DNA of 64,000 nt, from NCBI GenBank assembly GCA_903813345.2, contig CAIIXF020000001.1:23393915-23457914 (forward strand), written 5' to 3'. A model generated the notes under the pieces. The model did not search any database. It was not told the origin of the DNA and saw only the letters and a list, made by a program, of their open reading frames with translations. Source of the DNA: Owenia fusiformis (Eukaryota > Annelida > Polychaeta > Sabellida > Oweniidae). Both the position numbers and the translations under genes were made by a program. Shown one piece after another: positions 14,210 to 25,729 of the stretch. Position 1 is the first letter of the stretch, and each line of letters opens with the position of its first letter.

Positions 14210-15795
14210 ATGACACTCAGGCCTGTGATCGTAGATGTGGTTATATCTGTAGTGAGGATTGGAATATGTAGCACAATAGGTATAAGTGTAATGCTCCTGA
14301 TACGGTGGATTCTCGTGGTCCTGGTGGAACAGATTCAATACAGGTTCTTTCCTGGTTCAATATCTAGGCCTGTCAAGAGCTCGAAAAAGAAAGGTAATGG
14401 ATGTTTTCTTAGAATTGCAGCTACATGTCATGAGACATGAGGACAGGGAATCCAGAGATAAATCATTTCGAAAATCACGTTCTTTTGTTATATCAATAAT
14501 TTTCTTGTCTTATTCATTTCGAGTCAAGTGTGGTTATGTTCCTGAATAACTTTGAAAGTCCTTTTTAGGGTAGGGGTGTAGCCAGCTTTCAGTCAGGGTG
14601 GGGGGGGGGGTGCGATTACCAATATGTTTTACAAAAATTGAAACCTAGAAATTTATAAAAAATAAAAGGCACTCTAAAGTTCCTTTCTTCAGTTCTTCTT
14701 CTATTCATTTCCTCTATTTTTATTGGTTATAAGGGGGGAGGGGGCTACGCCTATGTAGGGATCAGTTTTCTGAAAACTTCGTACTTCATAAAGATAATTG
14801 AATGTGTTATTTATGTATATACCTTCAAATGATTTAGCCCCATTTAGCTGTCTAGTGGTGCATGATGTAGTGCTTAATGCAGAAAAATACTAGAATTAAG
14901 AAAACAGAGTTATTTTAGATTCTCCATTTAAAAAATGATAAATACAATATACAATATGAATAAGAAATAATGGAATATTTATAAGCAAATATAGAAAAAG
15001 AGGACGTAAAACTGTTCTATTGATCAATTTGATTAATAAATCAAATTAATTATTCATTGTGAAAATCTGTTTGTTTCAGCTAAATTCCGTTACAAAAATG
15101 AGGCGAAAATATTAGATGTATCAGAGCTATGTAACAAATACGAAGAGATTTTATACACAGATGTCCATGCGGATAGATGCGGGTGTCTTTTCTATAAGAG
15201 TGGGAAATATTTCACCCAGACATTCCCAAAGACTATTGGTAGCTGGTTATGTAAGAGACTCGCCCCAGAGGATAAAGAAATTGCAGCCATTACATCAGCC
15301 CTTGTCTGCATCACTTCGAAGCAAATAGAAATCATCAAGGTTCCCGATGATGCCATCAATGAAGGCAATCAACACAATATCATCAATATCAGTAAAAGCT
15401 CACATAAGCTGAAGAGTATATGTATTGTTTGTCACCACAAGAGCATCTCTCGTTTGTTAAACAGTAAAAACAGGAGCGATGACAATGATGAGTTCATTGA
15501 TGATTGTATGCGAGTTGTAGATGATATAAAAACAAAGATCAAAATCAAAGCTGAATGGAGACTGAAAGAAGAAAACCCAATAACAGGAAAACTTGCTCAA
15601 TCTTCAAATAATCAATTTACGAACGAGAACGCACTGATAAATCTTAAGGAAAACATAAGCGACGAAGTGGACCTGAGTAGTATACTACAGTTTTCCCAGA
15701 AAGGATTGACACATAAACGGTTGTCCACACTTCCCAATAAGATGTTCAATACATTCCTAGATAAATTACCACAACTTCCAAGTGATTCTGATTGA
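14210..15795 (+). CDS. unrecognised membrane-anchored protein, two exons, 299 aa
   Basis: Exon 1 is 14210-14393 (donor GTAATG) and exon 2 is 15080-15795 (acceptor TTTGTTTCAG). The join is in phase and gives 900 coding bases including TGA. Residues about 6-44 form one long or two short hydrophobic segments, followed by a basic stretch (KSSKKK), so the protein is probably anchored near its N terminus with the rest cytosolic. The body is hydrophilic. Its first part has an HADRCGCLFY segment and a WLC, and its C-terminal third is rich in Asn, Ser, Lys and acidic residues. I do not recognise a family. An AATAAA lies 170 bases after the stop. The long open second exon and clean splice sites make this a likely real gene. 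The start is the first ATG of the hydrophobic exon, and further 5' exons cannot be excluded. Confidence 0.6.
14570..14755. mobile_element. short hAT-like nonautonomous element in the intron
   Basis: Ends are inverted: AGGGGTGTAGCCAGC on the left and GGCTACGCCTATG on the right, with G-runs just inside. The terminus resembles the GGCGTAGCCAG ends of the element at 21937-22211. The hAT assignment is inferred from end sequence. No 8-base duplication was verified. Confidence 0.5.
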
Positions 15796-15964
15796 TAAAG
15801 GATCTATGTTTAGCCGAGTGATAAATAACTTTTATTTAGCCTCTTTTTCAGCTATTTTTTAACTCTTTTCCCCGAGTGCAAACTAGATGATGAGCAGGTT
15901 ATCATGTAAATGTCCGTCCGATGAACCATCCCATATAGATGTGATATGTTGTATACGATGTAAG

Positions 15965-15970
15965 AATAAA
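15965..15970 (+). terminator. polyadenylation signal of the 14.2-15.8 kb gene
   Basis: Canonical AATAAA 170 bases after the stop codon in the same orientation. Confidence 0.55.
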
Positions 15971-16930
15971 GCTATAAAAAGTCTAAAGAGTGTTTATTGT
16001 TATCTTTTTAATTGTTCAAAAATATTCGCCGAATTTTTGTGGTGGAACGACTTTCAACAAGCAGGATAAGCTCCGTCTAGCTTTTACGATTTTTCGGATG
16101 TTTCAGTTAATTTTTCAATAACCCAATGAATCTGGTCAAAATGCTTGCAAATCTAGAAAATGACATCTCGGAAAAATAAAGCCTTTGTCTCACAATCAAT
16201 AAAAAATACATCAAAAAGCATGTACCTCTTAGTCAATGAGTTTACTTGAGTCATTCATTCAATTCAAATGAAAAAGTTATCTAAAGCTTGTAAAGATTCT
16301 ATTTCAAGGGATCTCACAATGTTATTACTTACCTCTGCCTGCAACTAGGTCACTTTATTTTATTCATGTGTAAAAAGATGTCAGGTTATTTGTAGATTGA
16401 CGTGACACCTTTAAATCAGAAGAAAATATTTGACCGATTCATGAATTCCAACTTATTGGTTATTTTCGGGAACTGACTGAGAGGATTGCGAGGTGGGCTG
16501 CTGCCCCGGGGCTGCTGCTACCCAGCGCACCCCGTCATCTGACAGGCCCGAGTCTTTTATCTATACATCGAACATCCCATATCTAAGTTGGAAAATATTG
16601 ATTGGTCTAACTCTAAGTTTTTTAACTTTTCATAACAGTTATTTCAGAATCATTGAATAACCCTTGCCCAAGGAGTGAGCTGTTTGCATATTTTGGGTAA
16701 CAATAATAATGTTAAATGGAATATTCGAGTTAATCGGCAACTCATGTTAACGGCCATCTACTAGTTCGACGTCGCTTCTAAAAGAGTTTATAACTAGACG
16801 CGCGCATGGCAACGGCTACCTCGAACAGAATACTACATGTAGTCTCTGTCGTTCACAAAGTATATTTGATATAGAGATTTTATAAGAATTTGCTGTCAAA
16901 TTTGTGTACAGATACTTTTGGATATCTGAT
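15971..16930. other. no gene seen
   Basis: Intergenic. A GC-richer patch at about 16480-16560 has no coding signal. A segment near 16770-16815 loosely resembles the 80-base element described at 23506-23585. Confidence 0.4.
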
Positions 16931-17100
16931 TGAGTGAATGGATGAGTAAGTTGATTTGTGATTCAGTGAATAATTGAGTGAGTGGGTTATTGAGTAACTT
17001 AGTGCTTGAGTGGGTTGGTTAAAAGTGAGTGGATGGGTGAGTGAGTGGCCGTTGGTGAGCGAGTGGATGGTGTCATTTGTTAAGTGAATGAGTAATCGAT
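16931..17100. repeat. degenerate GAGT/GAATGA minisatellite
   Basis: Irregular repeats of GAGTGA, GTGAGTGG and GGATGAGT fill about 170 bases without a fixed longer unit. Confidence 0.6.
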
Positions 17101-17837
17101 TGTTTGAAGGGGAGTTAAATGGATGCTTTCATATTTAGATCGTGGAATATCCATTTGTAGCAAGTGATATTTACGCTACTAGAAATAATACAATGCATAA
17201 GTGAGACATTCCAAATATTACAGCCTCCGTCAATTTATAAATTAATTGAGTATATTTATATTAACTTGATATGAATGATTTGGATATTTACATATATGCA
17301 TAATCAACTCACGATAGAAACATTAAGAGATTAATTACATTTCGTAATTGAAAAGTTTGATTGATTTATCAATAATTGCTGTCCAGTTTGAATAACGCAG
17401 ACAGTAAGTTGTGTAAGCTCATTGTTCTTTGTGAATTCATTGTGACCTTGTGAAAGGTCATTATAGCCTTCGATCTCACATTGGTAAATATTGATCAGCA
17501 GGATTTCTCAGAGAAATGAACCCCGTGATGTATCAGTCTGCATAATATCGTTACCAATGATGTTAACAATGACATTTACCTTTTAATTTGACCTTGGCCT
17601 CCAAAAAGATGGTCACTTGCGTGTTTCGATTTTTTGTTTGGAAATAAGACCAGAACTAGCGATTCAAATTCTAAAGAGAAAAATGGCGCCTGTTTGATTT
17701 GTAATTTTGTAATTACGGCATGACTCCATATATGGTAGAATATCGAGTTGGAACCATGGTAGCCACAATCTGTACTATCATTGGTGTTGGCCCGAATAAT
17801 CAGTGACCTTAACACGAATTTCATGCTGAACTATCAC
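17101..17837. other. no gene seen
   Basis: AT-rich. A minus-strand frame at 17576-17824 lacks any recognisable feature. Confidence 0.4.
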
Positions 17838-18066
17838 AGGGGCGGATCCGGAAACTAACAGGTGGGAGGGGATGTATTTGAAGTCTGACAAAAAATTAAT
17901 GGCCCATTTTCTTAATAATTTGGCCTATTATAAAAAATAAAGCCTTAAAAGGCCAATTTAGTTCAAAAGGCCCATTAATCGGGGTCATTTTCGGGCTCAG
18001 AAATTTGTCTGAGCCCATTTTTTCTGCGCCCACGCAAGGGGCTTGAGCCCCTGCCCCCCCCCCCAC
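17838..18066. mobile_element. decayed element with CAGGGGCGGATCC end
   Basis: Begins CAGGGGCGGATCCG and ends in a C-run next to a diverged partner of the left end. The interior carries short GGCC-containing motifs (AAGGCC, TTGGCC) that also occur in the fragment at 39503-39660. Termini of this kind are usual for hAT-type MITEs, but no target duplication is visible here. Confidence 0.45.
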
Positions 18067-18595
18067 AGATTCGCCAGTGTATCACATGCCCTTTGATTGA
18101 CATTTGACCATGGAGCCAAGTAGCTGAGTTGGCGACCCTTGTACAAAGACGGAGAACGAAAATACAGGCAGACGCTCTTAAACTGACAAGCGACAAGATG
18201 ACAAGCGTTCCATCGCAAATCGACATTGAACGTTTGAAATATTAGAAATAGTATCTATTCAACAATAATACATTGCGATTTATGAATACCATGTATAGCC
18301 CAACATATATCAGGATATTGCAAATCTATCTGAAATCATGTATTCTACATTGTTCAATTAACAAAGCATTTTTCTTTTCTATTGTGAAAGTTTCGAATTC
18401 CAATCTCTCATCATGGATTATTACTTGTGCTTTACTAGAAAGGGTGCACCTAATTATTAATGACGTTTTGTCTCTGTCCTTTAGATCTATATACACCCCA
18501 CATTACTTCATCGTTTTGCATTCAGGTAAGAATAATACCTGAGACCCAATTATGAAATACAATCCAGGGTGAATCAATTTAGAAACGTTGTTTTT

Positions 18596-19422
18596 CTATA
18601 GCTCCAAGTCCTTCAGTTTCTGAGCGATATCACTTATAGTCTTATCAGCTAGGGTCTGGTCGTTCATACTGGGACAGTGGCCAATGACGATGGCTGTCTT
18701 TGACGTGTATAAGTAGATGCCGTCCTCGGATGCGTTTCGACCTTTTGCCACGACGTCAACTACGTCATCGCCATCAAAATAAACATAATCATGGCCCGCA
18801 ATGGGAATACCATCGTTCACAAAAGGTGCAATTTCCTTTCCTGAAATATAATATACAGCTTATGTGACCAATGTTGAATAAATGCAAAATATGTTGACCT
18901 ATTTGCCAGGAACGTTGACCTGTTTTTTTAATTTACGATTCTTCGACAATACCAAGCACAAGCTTCATAAGGAAACATTTGTAGTATTTCTGTAAGGTGC
19001 GTTTTTATTTCGCAAATGACCATCCTCGATCTAAATCGTTTGAAGAGGTAGGTCACCAAGTGCCTTAAAACATTAGTAGTTAACATATTTATTTTGCCTT
19101 GTCATGGACTGTTAAAACGTTCTTGATGAAGATGAGCTAACAGTAATGGTACTTCAAGATACTTACTGTCAAAGAACTATACTAATTTTAATAATGTATT
19201 CTTCAGTTTAAAACTAAAAAATAGCATACCTCTGAAAACCCTTGCAATTTTATTTGCTTCTTCTTCTTTGAGAATCAGGGCATTTGGATGATCCGCACGA
19301 TGCCAGAGTCCGCCGTCCCTCAAGCCAATGATGCAGGCCTTGTCAATTTGTGGCTCGCCCTTTAGGTTCCTCGAATTGCTGATGAGCGAGTCAATCCAAG
19401 CGTTCCATGTCATGTCAGCCAT
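18596..19422 (-). CDS. PFN: profilin, two exons, 145 aa
   Basis: Profilin binds actin monomers, poly-proline and phosphoinositides and feeds ATP-actin to growing filaments in the cytosol. Minus-strand exon 1 is 19422-19230 (starts MADMTWNAWIDSLI, donor GTATGC). Exon 2 is 18840-18596 (acceptor TATTTCAG, stop TAG). They join in phase to 438 bases. Family marks seen are the N-terminal W-x-x-W/Y-ID helix, the CIIGL strand followed by GGLW, the F-x-x-G-I-P-I-AG-x-x-Y segment, and the SKTAIVIGHCP block near the C terminus followed by a final amphipathic helix. At 145 residues it is slightly longer than the usual 125-140. The start codon is the first ATG of the conserved N-terminal helix. A CpG-containing stretch upstream (19423-19650) probably holds the promoter and 5' UTR. 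I am confident of the family but not of the isoform. Confidence 0.93.
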
Positions 19423-21160
19423 AATTCAAGTCCACCGTTGCAAGTGTTTAGAAGAGAATGGTTTGGATTACCTCAAACGGTAGCGACGTTGCCGATAGAG
19501 CATATTCCAGACACTACATTTACGCAAATCCAGGATCGATCTGCGAAATATTCAGGAACCCAACAATCGATGGATTCGGAGAATGAGATAAAAATTAGAA
19601 CCTGACTCGCGAAGGCGTCGTATTTTTACTTGGTAAGCGGCCATGCACACTTTATTCATTTTTTCAGTATCAATTCACCTTTTACAGCCCTCAATGAGAT
19701 ACTATTATTGAAAGAAGATATTAAATATGTTTCTATTGTTTGTGAACTAGGCGAATGGGTACCGTAGCCACGAGGTTGCGAGTAGCCTGAGTGCCAGAGC
19801 TTATTATATAAGGCTGATAGAACTATTGAAAAGGGTATGAATCGTTAACCATGAGGTCTGGGGGTAAGAGCTTGGAACGTGAAGGAAGATATCATTTAGT
19901 CTGATGGGTAAGAGCCTAGTGGATTACGTAATTGTATAGAAAGGGTATGAACCATTTATCGTGCTTGAACATTGGGAATACGAAGTTATTGCTTACGTGT
20001 ATGAATCAGTGAGTTCCAACTATATAACCAAAAAATTAAATGAATATATAGAAAAACATCTACCAAAAATACGAAAATAAACCAAAAATCAAATATTCTA
20101 TAACAATATATTTAAACAGTAACACATCAACTTCATCTTCAACTGCATCTTCATTTGAAAATATTAGGTGCATAATATTTTGAATGACCCCTATGTCAAT
20201 TCCAATAACTTGATCACGAATATTAAAGATACGTTCATGAAATTTCACCTGTGTGCAAAATTGCACCCGATGTTTTACTGTAGCACAAACATTATAGCAG
20301 GATTTAATACGGGTCCGCCATGGAGCGCTTGTACTCGTATCTTGATTTAAATTCTTCCAAACACATTAATTTAAAACAAGACATTAACATGAAAAAATGT
20401 CACTATCTAGTTGCTCACAATATCATGAGTTCAATCTTAGTAAAATTTGAACATTTAATTTGATTTTTTAAAAAAAAATTGTTCAATTCGAGGCAAGTTG
20501 AAAAAAGTTAGATTTGAACTCTGAGAACTTGTAAATGATTTTGAAAAAATCTGAAGTATTTGTTAAGTTATTGGAAGTTGAAAGAATATGTTACAGACGC
20601 CAACCACCAACCGCCGTCACAAAACAAACAGACCACAAAAATACTGAATACCCTCTTTAGCTATCCTCAAATAAAATATAGTTTGGGTGGAAGATATAAG
20701 ACATGACAAAGAATGACGAGCCTAAATTTTGGAATTCAAAAATTTTTGTTCAAGTTAGGTTGCTCGCTAGATCGGATACTATCTTTAAAGTAGTACATAA
20801 TGCCTGAACTCTAATATCATTGGCATTTTATATTCTTTTAAAAACATGTAGAATTATTTGCTATTTATAACCACTACATAAAAAGTATGTAAAACATGCT
20901 TATTTTCAAAATGTAAACATATTCCATCTAATATTTCAATTGCAGTTTTATTGCTGCAGATGAAATTCGAAATATCTAGTAATAAGAGTAAAAATCATAA
21001 TAACAATTTAATAATTTGTCCCAGATCATTACAAAACCAAAAGCAATGCAAAATATGCGACAAATCGTCTTGTATTCATCTTACCCATATCAATAAGTAA
21101 AGAAATGAAAAACACATTATGCATTATTTATTTGAACGCATCAATTTATCATCATAATTT
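19423..21160. other. profilin upstream region and intergenic DNA
   Basis: The first 250 bases upstream of the profilin start are GC-richer and probably regulatory. The rest is AT-rich. A segment at 20161-20260 is a diverged match to 40888-40980 in intron 2 of copy B, and 20690-20795 matches 9505-9610. No gene was supported. Confidence 0.4.
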
Positions 21161-21169
21161 TATATAAAA
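21161..21169 (+). promoter_or_regulatory. TATA box of secreted-protein gene A
   Basis: TATATAAAA lies 74 bases before the ATG at 21235, which places a transcription start near 21190-21200 and leaves a short 5' UTR. The start context AACCATGA is good. Confidence 0.55.
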
Positions 21170-21234
21170 ACCCACGAGTGTCCACATCGAAATATTCTCA
21201 CCATTGACGAGAGCACAAACGCCTAACGACAACC

Positions 21235-24200
21235 ATGAAGACAACTCTGACTTTGACATGCGCAGTTTTGCTCTTCAGTATCTGCCAGGGAGGTGTTCGT
21301 CGCGAAGCTGCTGGTGAGTTTTACAATAGTTAAATAAAAGAGATCTGATTATTAGTCCCGAGCCCGACAAATGTTTTTCACAGATCGGGATATGATGAAT
21401 CGAAGATACACTGTCACGTAATTTTATAGGGCTCGCGGGATAGTCACGAAGTCAAACACCTGTATCTTCGATTCATCATATCCCGATCTGTGAAAAACAT
21501 TTGTCGGGCTCGGGACTAATAATCAGATCTAAATAAAAGTAGCGTGCTTTGAATACAACTTTAAAAATAATATAGATGTTAGAAATTGTGTCTTCTTGAA
21601 TCTAGAATATAGGAATTAAGGACAAATGTTTTTATCATCTTAATTTCCTCTATACACTTTATTGTACAATCTAATCTCTTGTCACATTATAAATTGACAT
21701 AGCAAATAATGTCCCAAATTAAAGTTTAGCTTGTTACAATATCTTGTGTTTGTAAATGGGTCTACCATGCTTTTACTGCTAGAGAATTTGTCTTAAGATT
21801 GCCTCCCATATTTTTCATAGGCCTCTAACTTGTTTTTCAGCAATATTTCTGTTAATTGCTTCATGTAGTTATTAAGTACTTTCCAGTCAAGTTTGGAGAT
21901 ATGTGTCAAATACTGTAGCAAATTCATATTCATTCATAGGCGTAGCCAGGAGGGGGTGCGAGGGTCCGATCGCACCCCCCCCCCATAGCAAATAAAATAG
22001 GTACATTAGATAGAAGAAGAAAAGAGCTTTAAAATGCTTTTTATTTGAAGTTTCTAGCCAATTTTGAAGGAAGTTGCATCAATTTTTGTAAAATTCAAAA
22101 CAAATCTTCAATTTTTGGGGTTTCTTATACCACGATTGCACCTCCCTGACTGAAAACGGATATTTTGGCGATCGCACCCCCCCCCCCTCACTGAAAGCTG
22201 GCTACGCCCCTGTCATTGGAGTTTTATAGTTTAATGCAGAAGTAAAAATGAAGATGCTTGATTTTGATTCTAACATTAATATTAAACCTTTGCCACGGGG
22301 CAGGCAAAGAAGATTATCAAAATTGTATTTTTAAAACATGTGAAAATTGTATTTTAAAAATAGATTATATGATTTAGGCTTTTGTTTTTGAACATTTTTA
22401 TTATTTTCAAAGCTGGATTTGAATCGTGTGAAAAGAAAATCATGCTAGAAGTTGAGAAGGGATGGGTGGCTCAATTTAAAAGTCAAGCCATGAATGATTT
22501 CTGTGGAATGAAACAGGTATGTAGACCATTAAATTGTTTTCATTTTCTACTGATTTATCTTATATCTGAATAGAGCTGAAGTTACATACTGTTTAACAAT
22601 GATTTAAAATCTACACTATACTCAGGCTTGATGAATTTTAAATGAAATCGTCAGTCATTCTGAACAACTCCAACACAACATAAAATAAAAATGGCTATAC
22701 AAGTGCCGATCAAAAAGTTTTTTACCGTTGGCTCTAGATTTTATAATAAGAGGAGTTGGCTGCTCAAACTTGAGCACGAGACAGAGCAGATAGTTTGCTT
22801 GAACTTGTATGAGTTTCATACAAATTGGGTTATTGGTAGTGATTGACTAGATTTCAAGAAGCTGCACATAGAATACTCTGTAAAGTTCTCCACTAAATGG
22901 AATATGCTATTATAACAGTAGCAGACATAGACTGGTGCATGTAACTTATAGATAAACTTACCGCCATTTCAAACTTTCCCAAAGTCGCCATTATGTACCT
23001 TAACCTCGTTGCAGCCTCGTTTTGGATAGATATGCTTGGCTAAACCGCGTCACCTCTGTCCATACTGGTTATCAGTACACAGATGATGACATGTTGTTAT
23101 AGTCTCCAACTTTTTGTGGGTGGTGTTTGGTGATCGGCGTTCGTAACAAATGGCAGGTGGTGGTGGCAATATTCATGTTAATTATGCCTTGTCTAGATGT
23201 TGGATCGTTATCATTTTTTAAAATATATGTTTCAATACTATAAGTTGCTTCGTTTTGACTTTCTTGTTTAATAACACCTTAATGAATTTACCATCTAAAT
23301 TGAAATTGATCCAGGCCGAAGTTAATGGTGGGAGCGATGCCCTCGCCTCTTGCGGTAATGATATTTCTGCAGACTTGATACAGAACGAGCTGATACACTG
23401 GGGAATTGTATTGAAAGAAAAGGAACAGGAATGTCCCGGTCTGAATGTGGATGAGAAAATCTTTAAATATCTGACACCAAGTAAGACTTTATTTTCAACT
23501 ACACCTACCCTGCGCGCAGAAGCTAGTTATAAACTGCAGAAGAAGCTCTCTTTTAAGAAGTGAAGCCAAACGAATGCAAAGGGTAAATTAAAACTACACC
23601 TTAACTAATTCAATTTGAGGCTGCGAGTTTGATTCAACTGTATTCCATCAACCACTTGTCTACTAGGTCAAACCACGGATATACGAACTTTAAATTTATA
23701 ATATTACTACGTCCGGTGGATTCATTCTATGAATTTGTGAGATAACTATAATCACAGGCTGGTATCGAAATATTTGTCCGCTGTGACGGAGCATGCTATT
23801 TTTCATAAAAACACTAAGAATACTTCACGATTTATTTTTTAACTCATATATTTCGTTATACCATGCAAAATTACTTACTCCATGCAATGGATATATCATT
23901 TGCGGGTAACTTTCACTTCTGTTTGAAGTCCAATTACGCTGGGAAGAAAAGCTATTGAAAATGGCGCCGGAGTATCATACTTCAAAATGTACCATTTCTT
24001 GTTTAACTTTCTAATAGCACGATATAGTGACACGATAATATTTACACATGGTTTCAGCATAACTATGAAGGTATAAATGAGATGTTGATGTATTTGGTCT
24101 TTTTAATTCTTTTATAAAAAATAATGTTTGATTTTTTTGTCCGCTGTGACGGAGCAGTTGCAAATGTGAACTTTGAAAATGCTCCGTCACAGCGGACAAA

Positions 24201-25677
24201 AAATATTAATACTATTTTTTATTAAAAAAATTAAAAAGACCCAATGCATTAATATCTCATTAATACATTCAGAGTTATGCTTAAAACATATGTTAATATT
24301 ATCGTGTCACTATATCATGCCATTAAAAAGTTAAAAAAGAAATGCTACATTTTAGAGTTTGATACTCTGGCGTCGTTTTCAATAGATTTTACTCCTAGCG
24401 TTATTGGACTTCAAACAGAAGTGAAGGTTACACGCAAATGATATATCCATTGCATGGAGTAAGTAATTATCTTTGATATAACGAAACATATGAGTTAAAA
24501 AATAAATCGTGAAGCATTCTTAGTGTTTTTATGAAAAATAGCATGCTCCGTCACAGCGGACAAATCTTTCGATACCAGCCTGTGATAATGTAAATAACAT
24601 ACGAAAAGGCTTAGACGTCGTTCAAAAGAGAACCTCCAGTATTAAATTAAGAGGGACACCGGTTGTGCCTTGGTCACATTTGCTCCGATTTTCACTACGG
24701 CGCCCGGCCGATTGAGTATTATGTTCAAAATTGAATACGATATTGAACAAAACACTCAATCGGCCGGGCGCCGGCCGATGGATCGGAGCAAATGTGACCA
24801 ATGCATTAGAGCAAGAGGTAAATATTCTATATTCATTTCAGATAGTGTTAATAAGGTGAATGAAATGATGCAGGCGATGGATGGTAAGAAAACTCACTTA
24901 TGACAATGCTTATCATAAATAAAGGTTCTAAAATAGATATTGTGAACGGTGGAGTTGTTGAACATATAGATGGGGCATGTGTCTCAATCACTTGTGATTT
25001 TGAAGAGAATTATATTAAATGACTTTCGCTTGATAATTTAATGTACAAAAGTAGATCCCCGAGATGCGCTAATATATTTTTTATATTATCTGGTAGTAAT
25101 GATTGTAATACAAATAATAATGATGATTATATTGTTTCGGGTTGTAGCTCTCTCTCCAGCTGAACGTACTTGCAGCAGGGAAGCTGAGAAAAAACTAGAG
25201 ATTGCAGCAAATAGTCGTGTAGCTGAGATCCTCGCTGATAGTAACTCAGAAGTCACGGATATATGTGATGAATTTATCAACCAGTGGGAAATCAGTATGA
25301 CATTTTTATTTCGAAAACAATGAACTTATTGCGAGCATAATTCAAAACCCAAATGTAACTTCTCAATCAACAAATAATTGATTTCTGAATCACTTATAAT
25401 TTCAGTTCGAAGAAATGGGTTGATTTAGGAAGTGTATTGAATTAAAGTTTTATATTCCGATACGAAATTATTCATCTCGACATTTCTCAAAAAATATTCT
25501 CCAAAATATTTTTATATTTCAGACACGATCCCAGAACTAGAAAAAGCCTGCAACGCACCTTCAGCGGCTATGCGTACGATTGCGCTAGAATTGCCGAAAA
25601 CTATCAAGGCCATATTTAGTCCATTGAAGGGCACCACCGCATGTGACGCAAATGCCACAAGGGCAAAGATACAATAA
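21235..25677 (+). CDS. secreted eight-cysteine helical protein, copy A, six exons, 230 aa
   Basis: Exons are 21235-21313, 22413-22516, 23315-23480, 24842-24883, 25148-25294 and 25523-25677. All have GT donors and AG acceptors and join in phase to 693 bases. Residues 1-19 form a signal peptide (core AVLLFSIC), and an Arg-Arg at 22-23 could be a processing site. The mature part has cysteines at about 32, 57, 74, 101, 139, 170, 189 and 220: exactly two in each of exons 2, 3, 5 and 6, spaced 24 to 30 residues. Between them the sequence is rich in Ala, Glu, Lys and Leu, suggesting one disulfide-closed helical module per exon. Exon 4 is a short cysteine-free linker (SVNKVNEMMQA). Copy B matches in exon sizes for exons 3-6 and in intron phase. 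I do not recognise the family. It is probably extracellular; function, ligand and tissue are unknown. Confidence 0.75.
21341..21530. mobile_element. 190-base MITE with perfect 70-base inverted arms and 9-base target duplication
   Basis: Arms 21341-21410 and 21461-21530 are exact reverse complements starting AGATCTGATTATTAGTCCCG. AAATAAAAG flanks both sides (21332-21340 and 21531-21539). The 9-base duplication fits Mutator-like or Merlin-like transposases. It lies in intron 1 of copy A. Intact arms imply recent insertion or ongoing mobilisation. Confidence 0.85.
21937..22211. mobile_element. hAT-like nonautonomous element in intron 1 of copy A
   Basis: Inverted ends ATAGGCGTAGCCAGG and CTGGCTACGCCCCTG, with C-runs of 9 to 10 just inside each end and CGATCGCACC / GCGATCGCACC motifs on both sides. 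It sits between the functional first exon and the decayed alternative first exon. Confidence 0.65.
22248..22303 (+). pseudogene. decayed alternative first exon of copy A
   Basis: This 56-base segment aligns with exon 1 of copy B (27693-27750): the same ATGAAGATGCT start and the same GGGGCAG end, but two bases shorter. It is therefore out of frame and no longer encodes a hydrophobic signal peptide. The donor has become GC (GCAAAG where B has GTAAAG). It lies 109 bases before exon 2, near the distance expected for the ancestral intron 1. Copy A must now use the unrelated upstream first exon at 21235. Confidence 0.7.
23506..23585 (-). mobile_element. 80-base MITE, copy 1 of 3
   Basis: Begins TACCCTGCGCGCAG and ends CAAAGGGTA on the plus strand. 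Its reverse complement matches the segments at 48234-48311 and 46564-46653 over nearly their whole length. It lies in intron 3 of copy A. Confidence 0.65.
23751..24586. mobile_element. 836-base nested palindromic element in intron 3 of copy A
   Basis: Two arms of about 400 bases (23751-24165 and 24180-24586) are imperfect inverted repeats ending ATCACAGGCTGG and CCAGCCTGTGAT. The motif TTTGTCCGCTGTGACGGAGC occurs four times: near 23773 and 24136 in one orientation and near 24181 and 24545 in the other, so each arm is itself bracketed by the motif. No coding capacity. No convincing target duplication was found. Confidence 0.75.
24670..24801. mobile_element. 132-base GC-rich fold-back MITE
   Basis: Ends TTGGTCACATTTGCTCCGAT and ATCGGAGCAAATGTGACCAA are exact reverse complements, and inner GGCGCCCGGCCGATTGAGT blocks also pair. 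It ends about 40 bases before exon 4 of copy A and is far more GC-rich than the intron. Confidence 0.8.
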
Positions 25678-25723
25678 TTGCAAGCGAACTGGACACAGTC
25701 GATTAATACTGTATGAATAGCGA

Positions 25724-25729
25724 AATAAA
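25724..25729 (+). terminator. polyadenylation signal of copy A
   Basis: AATAAA 47 bases after the stop. Further A-rich AATAAA-like motifs follow. No equivalent is visible after copy B. Confidence 0.65.

Noticed and set aside
22382-22573. 63-codon frame read as an independent small gene
   Set aside because: It is exon 2 of copy A with intron sequence on both sides.
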